Source of the DNA: Rhizomicrobium electricum
Lineage (GTDB): Bacteria > Pseudomonadota > Alphaproteobacteria > Micropepsales > Micropepsaceae
NCBI RefSeq assembly: GCF_011762045.1
Contig: NZ_JAASQS010000012.1
Location: forward strand, 85,542-149,541
Direction: 5' to 3'
DNA: 64,000 nucleotides
A program made the position numbers and the translations under genes. Below are positions 26,631 to 35,232 of this stretch, one piece after another. The stretch's first letter is position 1. Each line of letters opens with the position of its first letter. The notes under the pieces were generated by a model. The model searched no databases. It worked only from the letters and a program-made list of their open reading frames with translations, and had not been told where the DNA came from.

Positions 26631-27794
26631 CTATTTCTTTCCGGTTGCAACTATCGCCGAAATGGGCGCCAGAACAAAGCCCCGGCTCTGCAATCCGCGC
26701 GCCCACAGCGTCACCCGCTCCATCGTCACCGGATAGCGGAAACCGGTCCCAACCGCCTTGCCGCGGGCGCGGGCTTCGGCTTCGAGATCGGCGAGACGAT
26801 GATCGATTTCCATCGAGGCCTGGATCGAATCGATGGTGTTGGTCGCTTGTGCGAACGGCGCACCGAGCCGCTCGGCCACCATCGGCGCCACCGACCGCGA
26901 CGCCGCGCCGTTATCGTAGAACAGCAGGCCGCGGCGCATCAGGAAGGTCATCATCGGCTCGATCGGGCCGGGCTCGGAGAGGAAGCGTCCGCCCAGCATG
27001 TTGGTCACGCCGACATAACCGGTGAAACGGGTCAGCGCCCAACTGAGGCGGCGCGTGTTGGCTTCTTCGCCGACCGAAACCCGAAGCGTGTGCTCGCCGG
27101 GATCGGAATCGGGGAAGTCGTAGGGCTCCATCGGCACCTGCAGCAGGACTTCGTGGCCCTTCTGGCGCGCCAGGGCCACCCAGTTCTGGACGTCGGCGAG
27201 ATAGGGCGCGAAGGCCAGCGTCACGCCGGGCGGCAAATTGTTGATCGCGGCCTGGGTGTTCGAGGCACTGAGGCCGAGACCGGTGATGACGATGGCGATG
27301 CGCGGACGGCCGGCAGGCGGCTGCGCCCCTGCGTAAGCCTGCATCGGCGTCAGACCGGCATCGGAAATGCGCGGCAGGTAGCCGTCGGGTGTTTTTTCCA
27401 GCAGCGCCGTGTTGGCGACCGCGGGTCCGCCTTTGAGCGGCGGCAACGCCACCGGCTGCGGCTGGGCGATGACCATGGAGCCGCCGGGCGCTTCGGGCGG
27501 CGGCGGCAAAGCGGCGACGGCGGCCTGTTCGGCGGGCGAAAGCTGGGCCGGAAGAATGCCGCCGGGCGGCGTTTCGAACACCACCGGTCCGGCGGGCGGC
27601 TTGGGTGCGGCGGCTGCGGTGGTATTGGCCTGATGCGGCCGCGGCGCCAGCGCCATGGTGATGACGTCGTCACTGGCCGGTCCGCCGAGAAACTGGATGG
27701 CGAGGGCTGCGGCCCCGATTGCCGCAAGGACGAGTGCCCACGCGAGCCCAAGCACGAGGGCCCCGCGGTTCCCGGTCATGCTCTTCGCGGCCAT
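26631..27794 (-). CDS. Divergent polysaccharide deacetylase family protein (YibQ-like)
   Basis: A 387-residue membrane-anchored protein. After one N-terminal span and a Pro-Ala-rich linker (about 60-170), the C-terminal domain has IAIVITGLGLS, LPPGVTLAFAPY, QKGHEVLLQVPMEP and a late TNTIDSIQASMEID segment, typical of the divergent deacetylase (DUF610) family. In many alphaproteobacteria this gene sits with envC and ctpA, as here, which suggests a role in cell-wall remodelling. Its catalytic activity is unproven. The ATG at 27794 was chosen as the first with a normal membrane-anchor start. Confidence 0.85.
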   Translation of the reverse strand: MAAKSMTGNRGALVLGLAWALVLAAIGAAALAIQFLGGPASDDVITMALAPRPHQANTTAAAAPKPPAGPVVFETPPGGILPAQLSPAEQAAVAALPPPPEAPGGSMVIAQPQPVALPPLKGGPAVANTALLEKTPDGYLPRISDAGLTPMQAYAGAQPPAGRPRIAIVITGLGLSASNTQAAINNLPPGVTLAFAPYLADVQNWVALARQKGHEVLLQVPMEPYDFPDSDPGEHTLRVSVGEEANTRRLSWALTRFTGYVGVTNMLGGRFLSEPGPIEPMMTFLMRRGLLFYDNGAASRSVAPMVAERLGAPFAQATNTIDSIQASMEIDHRLADLEAEARARGKAVGTGFRYPVTMERVTLWARGLQSRGFVLAPISAIVATGKK

Positions 27795-27880
27795 ACCGGT
27801 ATGGTAACGGCCGGCGTGGTTCAAATGAGGTTAACGGGCGCGAAAATTGCCCCATTTCCGGGCGCTTTCCGGCCGCCGCA

Positions 27881-27910
27881 AAAGAAAATGGCCCGGAGCG
27901 ACCGGGCCAT
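27881..27910 (-). terminator. Rho-independent terminator after ctpA
   Basis: On the minus strand, ATGGCCCGG and CCGGGCCAT form a nine-base-pair stem (27902-27910 and 27888-27896) with a five-base loop, followed by TTTCTTTT. It ends the gpmA-envC-ctpA unit. Confidence 0.85.
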
Positions 27911-27932
27911 CTTCGACGCTTGATGCGAAAGC

Positions 27933-29231
27933 TTACCGCTTCTCCGGGCTCTTGGCCTGGGCGATGGCCTGCTTGCCGTGCAAGAGGTCGAGCGCGTAGC
28001 TGAGCTGGAAGTCTTCGATTTTCTTGCCCTGCGGCGGGCGGACGACCGGCTGCGGAGTCTTGTTCTTGGCGGCGGCATCGTTGGCGAGATGGCCGGGCAG
28101 ATCGGCTTCCGAGGGACGCTCGAACTTGGCGACGTTCTCTTCCGAGCCCTGCGCCACGGCGATGTTCGGCACGATGCCTTCGGCCTGGATCGAACGGCCC
28201 GACGGCGTGTAGTAGCGCGCGGTGGTCAGACGCAGCGCGCCGCCGCCTTCGCCGAGCGGGATGATGGTCTGGACCGAGCCTTTGCCGAAGCTGGTCATGC
28301 CGACGATGGTGGCGCGCTTGTGATCCTGCAAAGCGCCGGCGACGATTTCGGAGGCCGAAGCGGTACCGCCGTTGATGAGGACCACGATCGGCTTGCCGTC
28401 GGTGATGTCGCCCGGCTTGGCGGGATAGCGCTGGGTGTCGTCGGGATGACGGCCGCGCGTCGAAACGATCTCGCCCTTGTTGAGGAAGTCGTCGGAGACC
28501 TGCACCGCCTGATCCAGCAGACCGCCGGGGTCGTTCCTGAGATCGACGACATAACCCTTGATGTTGGGAATCTGCTTCTTCAGTTCCTTGACGGCCTTTT
28601 CGAGACCGCGGCCGGTTTCCTCGTTGAACGAGGAAATGCGGATGTAGCCGATATCGCCCTCTTTGCGCCATTTCACGCTGTCGACGTGAATGACGGCGCG
28701 GGTGAGCTGGATGTCGAGCGGCTTCTTCTCGCCCTGGCGCAGCACGGTGAGAGTCACCTTGGTGCCGGCGGGACCGCGCATCTTGTCGATGGCGTCGTTG
28801 AGGCCCATGCCCTGGATCGAGTCGCCGTTGATGGCGGCGATATAGTCGCCGGTCTTGACGCCGGCCTTGGCGGCAGGCGTGTCGTCGATCGGCGAGATCA
28901 CTTTGATGAGGCCGTCGTCCATCGTCACTTCGATGCCGACGCCGCCGAATTCGCCCTTGGTGGTGATCTGCATGTCGGCGAAGGCCTTCGCGTCCATGTA
29001 GCTCGAATGCGGATCGAGGCCCGACACCATGCCTTCGATGGCGCCGCTCATCAGCTCCTGATCCTGAACCGGGCGGACGTAATTTTCGCGCACCTTCTCA
29101 TAGGCGTCGCTGAACAGATCGAACTGCTTGTAGATGGAGCCGTTGTTAGCGCCTTGCGCCTGAGGCAACAGCCCCACGGCGGTGACGATACCGAGACCCA
29201 TTCCGAGAGCGACATACCCAAGGCGCTTCAT
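27933..29231 (-). CDS. ctpA: S41-family carboxyl-terminal processing protease
   Basis: A periplasmic serine protease of 432 residues with an N-terminal signal peptide, a PDZ domain at about 85-165 (GVGIEVTMDDGLIKV), and the S41 catalytic domain. The nucleophile lies in MTSFGKGSVQ, with the general-base Lys downstream in the usual position. Such proteases trim cell-wall enzymes and other envelope proteins. It starts one base after the envC stop, and the pairing with an EnvC-type activator is common. A terminator follows. Confidence 0.93.
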   Translation of the reverse strand: MKRLGYVALGMGLGIVTAVGLLPQAQGANNGSIYKQFDLFSDAYEKVRENYVRPVQDQELMSGAIEGMVSGLDPHSSYMDAKAFADMQITTKGEFGGVGIEVTMDDGLIKVISPIDDTPAAKAGVKTGDYIAAINGDSIQGMGLNDAIDKMRGPAGTKVTLTVLRQGEKKPLDIQLTRAVIHVDSVKWRKEGDIGYIRISSFNEETGRGLEKAVKELKKQIPNIKGYVVDLRNDPGGLLDQAVQVSDDFLNKGEIVSTRGRHPDDTQRYPAKPGDITDGKPIVVLINGGTASASEIVAGALQDHKRATIVGMTSFGKGSVQTIIPLGEGGGALRLTTARYYTPSGRSIQAEGIVPNIAVAQGSEENVAKFERPSEADLPGHLANDAAAKNKTPQPVVRPPQGKKIEDFQLSYALDLLHGKQAIAQAKSPEKR

Positions 29232-29232
29232 G

Positions 29233-30591
29233 CTATCGTGCCTTCCTGAGCGTGACGGCGAGGTAGGGAGCAGGGCTCATCCCTTTTCCGTTTTTCGGCC
29301 GTAATTCAAAATATAACCTCGGCTCGTGGTCAAATTTCGGCATAACGCCGACCGGCTCCCCCGCTAGAACGGCGTCACCGGACCGCACATCGAACCGGTC
29401 CAACCCTGCCAGAAGCACATCGTAACCAGCCCCGATCTCCAGGATCAATACGCGACCGGCCTTACCGGACTGTCCGGCGAAAATAACGTTGCCGTCGGCC
29501 GGTGCGACCACGGTGGCGCCGGATACTGTCGCAAATGTAATGCCAGGCGCCGTGGAACCGCCGACGCCGTCGACTCCGCCGGAATTGTAGGCACCAACAA
29601 CAGGTGACCTCAGCCAGCCCTTGCCGCGAGGGGCGTTTACCGTAATGACCGCGGGACTGGACGGTGCCGCACGCAACTGTGCCACCTTCTTAAGCAATGT
29701 CTGCAGATCGACCGCCTGCGACGCAATGGTATCGAGACGGGTCTTTAGAACTCCATAACGCGCGGCGGCGAGATCGGCCTGCTGGCGTTTGACGGCGAGG
29801 AGGCGGTCGAGATCGGCATTGGCCTGGGTCAGAGCCATGGCGTTCCGGGTCGCTTCTGCCCGGCGCTGGGTCAATTCTGCCCTGGTCCGCTTGAGCGCCG
29901 CGATCCGCCGCGCCAGCGTCGCCGCCTCGGTGTAACGGGGCGGCAGCCAGGCCCCCAAAAGCATCGCGGCGCGGGAGGCGCCCAAGGCATCGCCCGGCCG
30001 CACCGCCATCGCCGGCGGATTGTCGTGATTGACCCGCTCGACCAGCGCCAGGAGCCGGATCACCGTGCCCCGGTCCTGCTCGAAACTGGCCGACAACCTT
30101 GCGTAGTCGGCCGTCAGCCGTTCGACCGTTGCGTCGATCGCCATTTTTTCGCGTTCGAGGCTTTCGATCCGGGCCGCGCTGTCGACCAGCTGTTTCTGCA
30201 GCGCGGCCGTCTGGCGCGCGAGGTCGTCGGACGCCTTTTTGGCGGTATCGAGGGCGGGTTTGTTCTTGGCGACTTCGCCCGCCAGATTTTTGTACCGGTC
30301 GGTGGCGGAGGGCCGCGGCTGATCCAGGTACTGCTTCAGCGGCACCGCCTTCTGCATGTCCGCGTCGGAAATGCCGTCGGAGGAAGGCGCGGATTTGGCT
30401 GGCGGTGGAGAATTCTGCGCCTGTTTGACGGCCGGGCGCGGGTGCGGCATGGGCGCACGGGCTCCGGCGGCAACGCTTGCCGCCAGAACCGCTATTGCAC
30501 CCACAACGAGAAGGTTAGGCCTTCTTGGTCTGGGCTTTGACCGCGTTGATGCGCCGCTCAAGCTCCGCCGGGTCCCCAAGGAATTTCGCAT
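29233..30591 (-). CDS. envC: EnvC-like murein hydrolase activator
   Basis: EnvC proteins activate cell-wall amidases at the division site. This one has a signal/anchor, two long coiled coils (about 95-180 and 230-310) and a C-terminal LytM-like domain with VVAPADGNVIFAG and LYFELRPKNG. The zinc ligands of active LytM enzymes are missing (for example IGAGYDVLLAGL in place of an HG-GY-TLYAHL motif), as in true EnvC regulators. The ATG at 30591 overlaps gpmA by 77 bp; a GTG at 30504 is an alternative but would remove the basic residues of the signal peptide. Confidence 0.88.
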   Translation of the reverse strand: MRNSLGTRRSLSGASTRSKPRPRRPNLLVVGAIAVLAASVAAGARAPMPHPRPAVKQAQNSPPPAKSAPSSDGISDADMQKAVPLKQYLDQPRPSATDRYKNLAGEVAKNKPALDTAKKASDDLARQTAALQKQLVDSAARIESLEREKMAIDATVERLTADYARLSASFEQDRGTVIRLLALVERVNHDNPPAMAVRPGDALGASRAAMLLGAWLPPRYTEAATLARRIAALKRTRAELTQRRAEATRNAMALTQANADLDRLLAVKRQQADLAAARYGVLKTRLDTIASQAVDLQTLLKKVAQLRAAPSSPAVITVNAPRGKGWLRSPVVGAYNSGGVDGVGGSTAPGITFATVSGATVVAPADGNVIFAGQSGKAGRVLILEIGAGYDVLLAGLDRFDVRSGDAVLAGEPVGVMPKFDHEPRLYFELRPKNGKGMSPAPYLAVTLRKAR

Positions 30592-31276
30592 CCGCGGCCT
30601 TCCAGTCCGCGTTGAGACGATAGGCCTTTGGAATACCCGTCGGCAAATCGACTTCGGTGATTTCGTTGTCGCCGACGCCTTCGAGATACTTCAACAAAGC
30701 GCGCAGCGAATTGCCGTGGGCGGCAATGATCACCCGCTTGCCGGCCTTGAGGTCGGGCAGGATCGCGTTTTCCCAATAGGGCATGACGCGGGCGAGCACG
30801 TCTTTCAGGCTTTCCGACTTCGGCAGCTCGGCCGGATCGATATCCTTGTAGCGGCGGTCGTGGCCGGGGAAGTCTTCCGAAGCGGTATCGACCGGCGGCG
30901 GCGGCACGTCATAGGAACGGCGCCAGATCTTGACCTGATCGGGGCCGAACTTTTCGACCGCTTCCATCTTGTTCTTGCCCTGCAGCGCGCCGTAGTGGCG
31001 TTCGTTGAGGCGCCAATGCTTCTTGATCGGCATCCACACCGCGTCCATCTCGTCGAGGGCGAGATAAAGGGTCTGGTTGGCGCGGGTGAGCAGCGAGCAG
31101 TGGGCGACGTCGAAGGCAAAACCGTCATTCTTGAGGGTGACGCCGGCCGCCTTGGCTTCGCCGATGCCTTTTTCCGACAGCCGGCAGTCGCGCCAGCCGG
31201 TGAACAGGTTCAGCTTGTTCCACTCGCTCTCGCCGTGGCGCACGATGACCAGCTGATAGTCGCTGTATTGTCCCAT
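30515..31276 (-). CDS. gpmA: 2,3-bisphosphoglycerate-dependent phosphoglycerate mutase
   Basis: This glycolytic enzyme interconverts 3- and 2-phosphoglycerate. The 253-residue protein has the phospho-histidine motif VIVRHGESEWN at the N-terminus, the family segment LFTGWRDCRLSEKG, and the second catalytic histidine in VIIAAHGNSLRA. AAGGAAAG precedes the ATG. It is first in a unit with envC and ctpA; the link is probably transcriptional rather than metabolic. Confidence 0.96.
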   Translation of the reverse strand: MGQYSDYQLVIVRHGESEWNKLNLFTGWRDCRLSEKGIGEAKAAGVTLKNDGFAFDVAHCSLLTRANQTLYLALDEMDAVWMPIKKHWRLNERHYGALQGKNKMEAVEKFGPDQVKIWRRSYDVPPPPVDTASEDFPGHDRRYKDIDPAELPKSESLKDVLARVMPYWENAILPDLKAGKRVIIAAHGNSLRALLKYLEGVGDNEITEVDLPTGIPKAYRLNADWKAADAKFLGDPAELERRINAVKAQTKKA

Positions 31277-31410
31277 CGCTCTTTCCTTAGGTGATTTCGG
31301 GGGTCTTTTAGCGCAGGGACCGGCCGAAGAAAGGTCCTTTTGGGGGCTAGAGGGTCGCGGGGCGCGAATCGCCCTATTAGAGTGGGGGAAAACGGGAACG
31401 AGGCGGCGCC

Positions 31411-32460
31411 ATGGCCGGTGAAATCGTCCTTTACAACACGGAAGACGGCCGGACCCGGATCGAACTCAAGGTCGACGGTGGCACGGTTTGGCTGAGCCAA
31501 GCCGAGATGGCCGATTTATTCCAAACGACCAAACAAAACATCAGCTTACACCTCAAAATCCTGTTCCAAGACGGCGAATTGGAGGCTGATTCAGTTGTCA
31601 AGGATTACTTGACAACTGCCATCGACGGGAAAGCTTACCGGACCAAGCACTACCGGCTGGAAGCAATCCTCGCTGTCGGTTACCGGGTCCGAAGTCCGCG
31701 CGGGACCCAATTCCGGCGCTGGGCGACCACCGTTTTGCAGGAGTATCTGATCAAGGGCTTCGCGCTCGACGACCAGCGGTTGCGGGAGCCTGTGGGCGGT
31801 TGGGATTATTTCGACGAACTCCTCGTCCGCATCCGAGCCATCCGGGCCTCGGAAAAACGGTTCTACCAGAAAGTCCGCGACCTATTCGCGACCGCGGTTG
31901 ATTACGACAAGACCGCCGAAACCGCCCGCGCCTTCTTCCAGGCGATCCAGAACAAGATGCTCTGGGCCGTCACCGGCCAGACCGCCGCCGAACTGATCGT
32001 TGCGCGTGCCGATCCTTCCGCCTCGAATATGGGACTGACGACTTGGACCGGCGAGCGCGTACGCAAAGGCGATGTTTCGACGGCCAAAAACTACCTTGCC
32101 GAGCCGGAGGCACGCGAACTCGACCGCCTTGTTTCTGCATTTCTCGACCTTGCCGAAGATCGTGCCCAGCGTCACCAGCAGACGACCATGGCCGATTGGG
32201 TGGCGTTCACCGATCAATATTTGAAACTGGCCGAACGCGCGGTGCTGACCCACGCCGGCAGCGTCAGCCACGACGACATGCTGAAGATTGTCGATGCGCG
32301 TTACGCCGCTTTCGAGAAGGCCCACAGAGAAAGTGAACGCAGCAAAGCTGAAGTAGAGTACGAACGCGAGACCGAAATGGAATTGCGCCGAATCGCAGAC
32401 CAAGCCGTGCAGGCCCAACGGCTGACGGGAAAATCTTCCGGCAAGAAACGTCAACTCTGA
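31411..32460 (+). CDS. RhuM family protein
   Basis: A 349-residue soluble protein related to the RhuM family, first named from a Salmonella pathogenicity island and common on mobile or accessory DNA. The N-terminal region has a winged-helix-like segment VWLSQAEMADLFQTTKQNIS followed by YRLEAILAVGYRVRS, both family hallmarks. The C-terminal third is a charged helix. Biochemical function is not established; it often sits with toxin-antitoxin or Fic genes. Codon use here looks less biased than in the flanking genes, and it lies between two core operons, which suggests transfer. Confidence 0.88.
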   Translation: MAGEIVLYNTEDGRTRIELKVDGGTVWLSQAEMADLFQTTKQNISLHLKILFQDGELEADSVVKDYLTTAIDGKAYRTKHYRLEAILAVGYRVRSPRGTQFRRWATTVLQEYLIKGFALDDQRLREPVGGWDYFDELLVRIRAIRASEKRFYQKVRDLFATAVDYDKTAETARAFFQAIQNKMLWAVTGQTAAELIVARADPSASNMGLTTWTGERVRKGDVSTAKNYLAEPEARELDRLVSAFLDLAEDRAQRHQQTTMADWVAFTDQYLKLAERAVLTHAGSVSHDDMLKIVDARYAAFEKAHRESERSKAEVEYERETEMELRRIADQAVQAQRLTGKSSGKKRQL

Positions 32461-32514
32461 CTGCACATATGTGGAGAAGCTTGCATTGCACAGGCGGCTG
32501 CCATACCGCAGCGG

Positions 32515-32766
32515 TTAATCCAATTCAGTTCCGTCCGGAAGAACGGTGATGAAACCTTCGGCCCAACCGAGATGGTTAGGAGTTGGATCGACCATCCATT
32601 CGCCAATTGAAAATCCATCGGGATGGCTGCGAAAACCCGGTTGATCGCGAACGCGTTCTAGCGCTGTTTCGGCTTTTTCGCGTGTGCTGAAAACGCCAAT
32701 GATTTTCAGGTCCTCGTGACCGTCATCAAAATCGTGCGTATGTTCGAGTACGTAGACGACTTCCAT
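32515..32766 (-). CDS. DUF7336-like small protein
   Basis: An 83-residue soluble protein. The pattern VYVLEHTHDFDD...KIIGVFSTREKAETALERVRDQPGF and the ending WAEGFITV match a family annotated as DUF7336, found scattered in many bacteria. The function is unknown. It converges on the RhuM gene with 54 bases between them. No good ribosome site is visible before the ATG. With RhuM it forms a small accessory patch. Confidence 0.7.
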   Translation of the reverse strand: MEVVYVLEHTHDFDDGHEDLKIIGVFSTREKAETALERVRDQPGFRSHPDGFSIGEWMVDPTPNHLGWAEGFITVLPDGTELD

Positions 32767-33099
32767 ATAGTGGAATCTCAGAGCCGGCCTGCGGCGCAGA
32801 ATATCATCCGCTGATATTGATTAAACCGAACTGGGTACGTTGGCGTCCAACAATCGACGCTGACACGAAAACTGTCACACACCCCTTGCCGTTCGGCAGA
32901 GCCGCCCTACATCCATAGGGTGTTGTTTGACCGCACCGGAAACACCAGAGATTGCAACGCAGGCGCATGTGCGCGTCACTCTAGTTTAGAGCGATTCGAA
33001 TTCGATTCGGGACGCGCCGCTTGTTTTATGGGGGGCCCCTCCCCTGGGGCCTCCCGCGGAATCCGCAATAACAATTATATTGCTGGATGGCGTGCGTCC

Positions 33100-33141
33100 C
33101 TCCCGGCAAGGCAAAATCGGCCGGGAAAATCCTGCCGGGAG
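33100..33141. promoter_or_regulatory. Inverted repeat, possible enhancer of the flgI promoter
   Basis: CTCCCGGCA (33100-33108) is repeated in inverse as TGCCGGGAG (33133-33141), with a 24-base spacer. It sits 69-110 bp upstream of the flgI -24 element and shares the CCGGCA/TGCCGG core with the elements before flgF and both flagellins. FlbD binding is an inference. Confidence 0.45.
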
Positions 33142-33208
33142 GCCGGAAGCAGGCCCCGAAGCCTTATTTCAAGACCTTGGTTTTGCTGGAGAATTCCTAC
33201 CGTCCTCG

Positions 33209-33224
33209 CGGCATGAAACTGGCA
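33209..33224 (+). promoter_or_regulatory. Sigma-54-type promoter of flgI
   Basis: CGGCATGAAACTGGCA has the invariant GG and GC at correct -24/-12 spacing and shares GGCA and T-GCA with the consensus. RNA would start near 33236, about 20 bases before the flgI ATG, just room for the ribosome site. Confidence 0.6.
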
Positions 33225-33254
33225 AGAGACGAGCCGGATATCCGGGTGAAATCT

Positions 33255-34367
33255 ATGCGTCTCGTGCAGAAGTTCGTTATCGCAGCCCTCGCAACCCTCC
33301 TCGCCGCCGAGCCGGCCGTCGCCCTGTCGCGGGTCAAGGACCTCGTCAGCGTCGAAGGCATTCGCGAAAACATGCTGGTCGGGTACGGCCTGGTGGTCGG
33401 GCTCAACGGGTCGGGCGACTCCCTGAAGAACGCGCCGTTCACCCAGCAATCGATCCAGACCATGCTCGAGCGCATGGGCGTCAACACCCGCGGCCAGACC
33501 ATGCAGACCAAGAACACCGCCGCGGTGATGGTCACGGCCAAGCTGCCGGCCTTTGCCGCCAACGGCACCGGGGTCGACGTCTCGGTCAGCGCCATGGGCG
33601 ATGCCAAGTCGCTGCAAGGCGGCACCCTCCTCGTCACCACCCTGTTCGGCGCCGACGGCCAGATCTACGCTTTGGCGCAAGGCCCGGTGAATGTCGGCGG
33701 CTTCTCGGCCCAGGGCGACGGCGGATCGGTCACCAAGAACGTGCCGACGGCCGGACGCATTCCCAACGGCGCCATCGTCGAACGCGAAATCGGCTTCAAT
33801 CTCGCTTCCGAACACAATCTGAAGCTGGCACTGCACAATCCCGATTTCACCACTGCCTCGCGCATCGCCAGCGCGGTCAACAGCTTCATCGGGATGCCGG
33901 TCGCCACCACGGCCGATCCCTCGACCGTGCAGCTTGCCGTTCCCGCCGACTACAAAGGCGGCGTCATCGGCCTGTTGACCGACATCGAACAGATCAAGGT
34001 CGCCACCGATACCCCCGCCAAGGTCATCATCAACGAAGCGACCGGCGTGATCGTGATGGGTTCCGACGTGCGCATCTCCACCGTCGCCATCGCCCAGGGC
34101 AACCTGACCATCAAGGTCACCGAAACGCCGGAAGTGAGCCAGCCGGGCCCGCTTTCGGGCGGCACCACCCAGGTCACGCCGCGCACCAAGATCGACATCG
34201 ACGACGGCAAGAGCAAGAAGATGGTCGTGATGCACGAAGGCGTGTCGCTGCAGAACCTGGTCGACGGGCTCAATGCCCTCGGCGTCGGCCCGCGCGACAT
34301 CATCTCCATCCTTCAGGCGATCAAGGCCGCCGGCGCGCTCCAGGCCGACATCCAGGTGATCGGATAA
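33255..34367 (+). CDS. flgI: Flagellar P-ring protein FlgI
   Basis: FlgI forms the periplasmic P ring around the rod. The 370-residue mature-type frame begins with a signal peptide (MRLVQKFVIAALATLLAAEP, cut after AVA-LS). It contains the family signatures VSVEGIRENMLVGYGLVVGL, GDSLKNAPFTQQS and, near the end, GVSLQNLVDGLNALGVGPRD. The frame remains open upstream to 33087, but the promoter at 33209-33224 and the signal peptide fix the start at 33255. It leads the flgI-flgJ-flbY operon. Confidence 0.96.
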   Translation: MRLVQKFVIAALATLLAAEPAVALSRVKDLVSVEGIRENMLVGYGLVVGLNGSGDSLKNAPFTQQSIQTMLERMGVNTRGQTMQTKNTAAVMVTAKLPAFAANGTGVDVSVSAMGDAKSLQGGTLLVTTLFGADGQIYALAQGPVNVGGFSAQGDGGSVTKNVPTAGRIPNGAIVEREIGFNLASEHNLKLALHNPDFTTASRIASAVNSFIGMPVATTADPSTVQLAVPADYKGGVIGLLTDIEQIKVATDTPAKVIINEATGVIVMGSDVRISTVAIAQGNLTIKVTETPEVSQPGPLSGGTTQVTPRTKIDIDDGKSKKMVVMHEGVSLQNLVDGLNALGVGPRDIISILQAIKAAGALQADIQVIG

Positions 34368-34377
34368 GGAAACCGCG

Positions 34378-34740
34378 ATGAGCGATGTGGCAACCCAAGG
34401 CATGACGGCGATCCAGGCGGCACAGATCCGTACCCCTGCCGCCACCGGCTCGCGCGCCCAGATCCAGAGCAAGGCGCAGGAATTCGAAGGGGTCTTCGTC
34501 GCCCAGATGCTGGGTCAGATGTTCGAAGGCATTTCCACCGACGGTCCGTTCGGCGGCGGCCAGGGCGAGCAGATGTTCCGCTCGCTGATGATGGACGAAT
34601 ACGGCAAGCAGATCGCCAAGCAAGGCGGCATCGGCATCGCAACGTCGGTCACCAGCGAACTTCTCAAACATCAGGAAGCGGCCAACGCCGCTGCCACTCC
34701 TGCAGACGGGACGAACCCGACCGAGGCGACCAAGCAATGA
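34378..34740 (+). CDS. flgJ: Rod-binding protein, FlgJ N-terminal type
   Basis: A 120-residue protein equal to the N-terminal, rod-capping half of enteric FlgJ. The core reads KAQEFEGVFVAQMLGQMFEGI and ends with DEYGKQIAKQGGIGIA. The muramidase half of E. coli FlgJ is absent, as is usual in alphaproteobacteria, so a separate enzyme must open the cell wall for the rod. It lies ten bases after flgI and overlaps the next gene by four bases. Confidence 0.9.
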   Translation: MSDVATQGMTAIQAAQIRTPAATGSRAQIQSKAQEFEGVFVAQMLGQMFEGISTDGPFGGGQGEQMFRSLMMDEYGKQIAKQGGIGIATSVTSELLKHQEAANAAATPADGTNPTEATKQ

Positions 34741-35165
34741 GTGCGGAAAGCGAACAAGCCGAACGGCTGATCCTCCTGGCCCAGCGCCTGATGGATGCGA
34801 TCCAGGCCGATATCGAGGCGCTGCGCACCGGCAATCCGCAAGGCATGCGCTCGCTCGATCCGGAAGTGCAGAAACTCCTCTTGATGTACGGCCGCGAGGT
34901 CCAGGCCGTCGATACCGCGCGTTCGAAATCGCTGCCGACCGAGTTGAAGAAGCGCCTCGTCGGCGCCACCGGCAAGTTCCGCGAAATGCTGGGATTGCAG
35001 CAGCGTCTTCTTACCCGCATGCGCAACGCCTCGGAAGGCATCGTCAAGGCGGTCGCCGACGAAGTGCAGCGCCAGCGTGCCCCCACCGTCACCTATGCGC
35101 CGGCACAAGCCGCGGGCCGCTATCGCCAGACCAGCGTGCCCATGATCTTCAACGGCGTGGTGTGA
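34737..35165 (+). CDS. FlbY/FlgN-like flagellar protein
   Basis: A 142-residue helical protein without signal peptide. Heptad-like helices at about 5-40 and 60-115 resemble the small flagellar chaperones of the FlgN type. The position straight after flgI-flgJ matches that of flbY in Caulobacter and of FlgN-like genes elsewhere. A role as export chaperone for hook-associated proteins is inferred from context. It overlaps flgJ by four bases (ATGA) and is followed by a strong terminator. Confidence 0.65.
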   Translation: MSAESEQAERLILLAQRLMDAIQADIEALRTGNPQGMRSLDPEVQKLLLMYGREVQAVDTARSKSLPTELKKRLVGATGKFREMLGLQQRLLTRMRNASEGIVKAVADEVQRQRAPTVTYAPAQAAGRYRQTSVPMIFNGVV

Positions 35166-35180
35166 CTCCCAGCCGAAACG

Positions 35181-35214
35181 AAAACGGCCGCGGGGCACTC
35201 CCGCGGCCGTTTTT
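35181..35214. terminator. Bidirectional rho-independent terminator
   Basis: AAAACGGCCGCGGG (35181-35194) and CCCGCGGCCGTTTT (35200-35213) form a perfect 14-base-pair stem with a five-base loop, followed by TTGTTTT on the plus strand. It separates the convergent flgI operon and the propeller-protein gene. Confidence 0.92.
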
Positions 35215-35232
35215 GTTTTGCCGTCGCCTTTA

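Larger units (their letters stand above)
32767..33254. other. Long intergenic and leader region before flgI
   Basis: About 490 bases with no convincing gene. The left part is unremarkable and more AT-rich. A six-base-pair stem-loop (GGCCCC at 33034-33039 with GGGGCC at 33046-33051) has no T-tract. The right part holds a nine-base inverted repeat and a sigma-54-type promoter for flgI. Frames that run into flgI from 33087 or 33213 would begin upstream of that promoter and are unlikely to be used. Confidence 0.6.
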
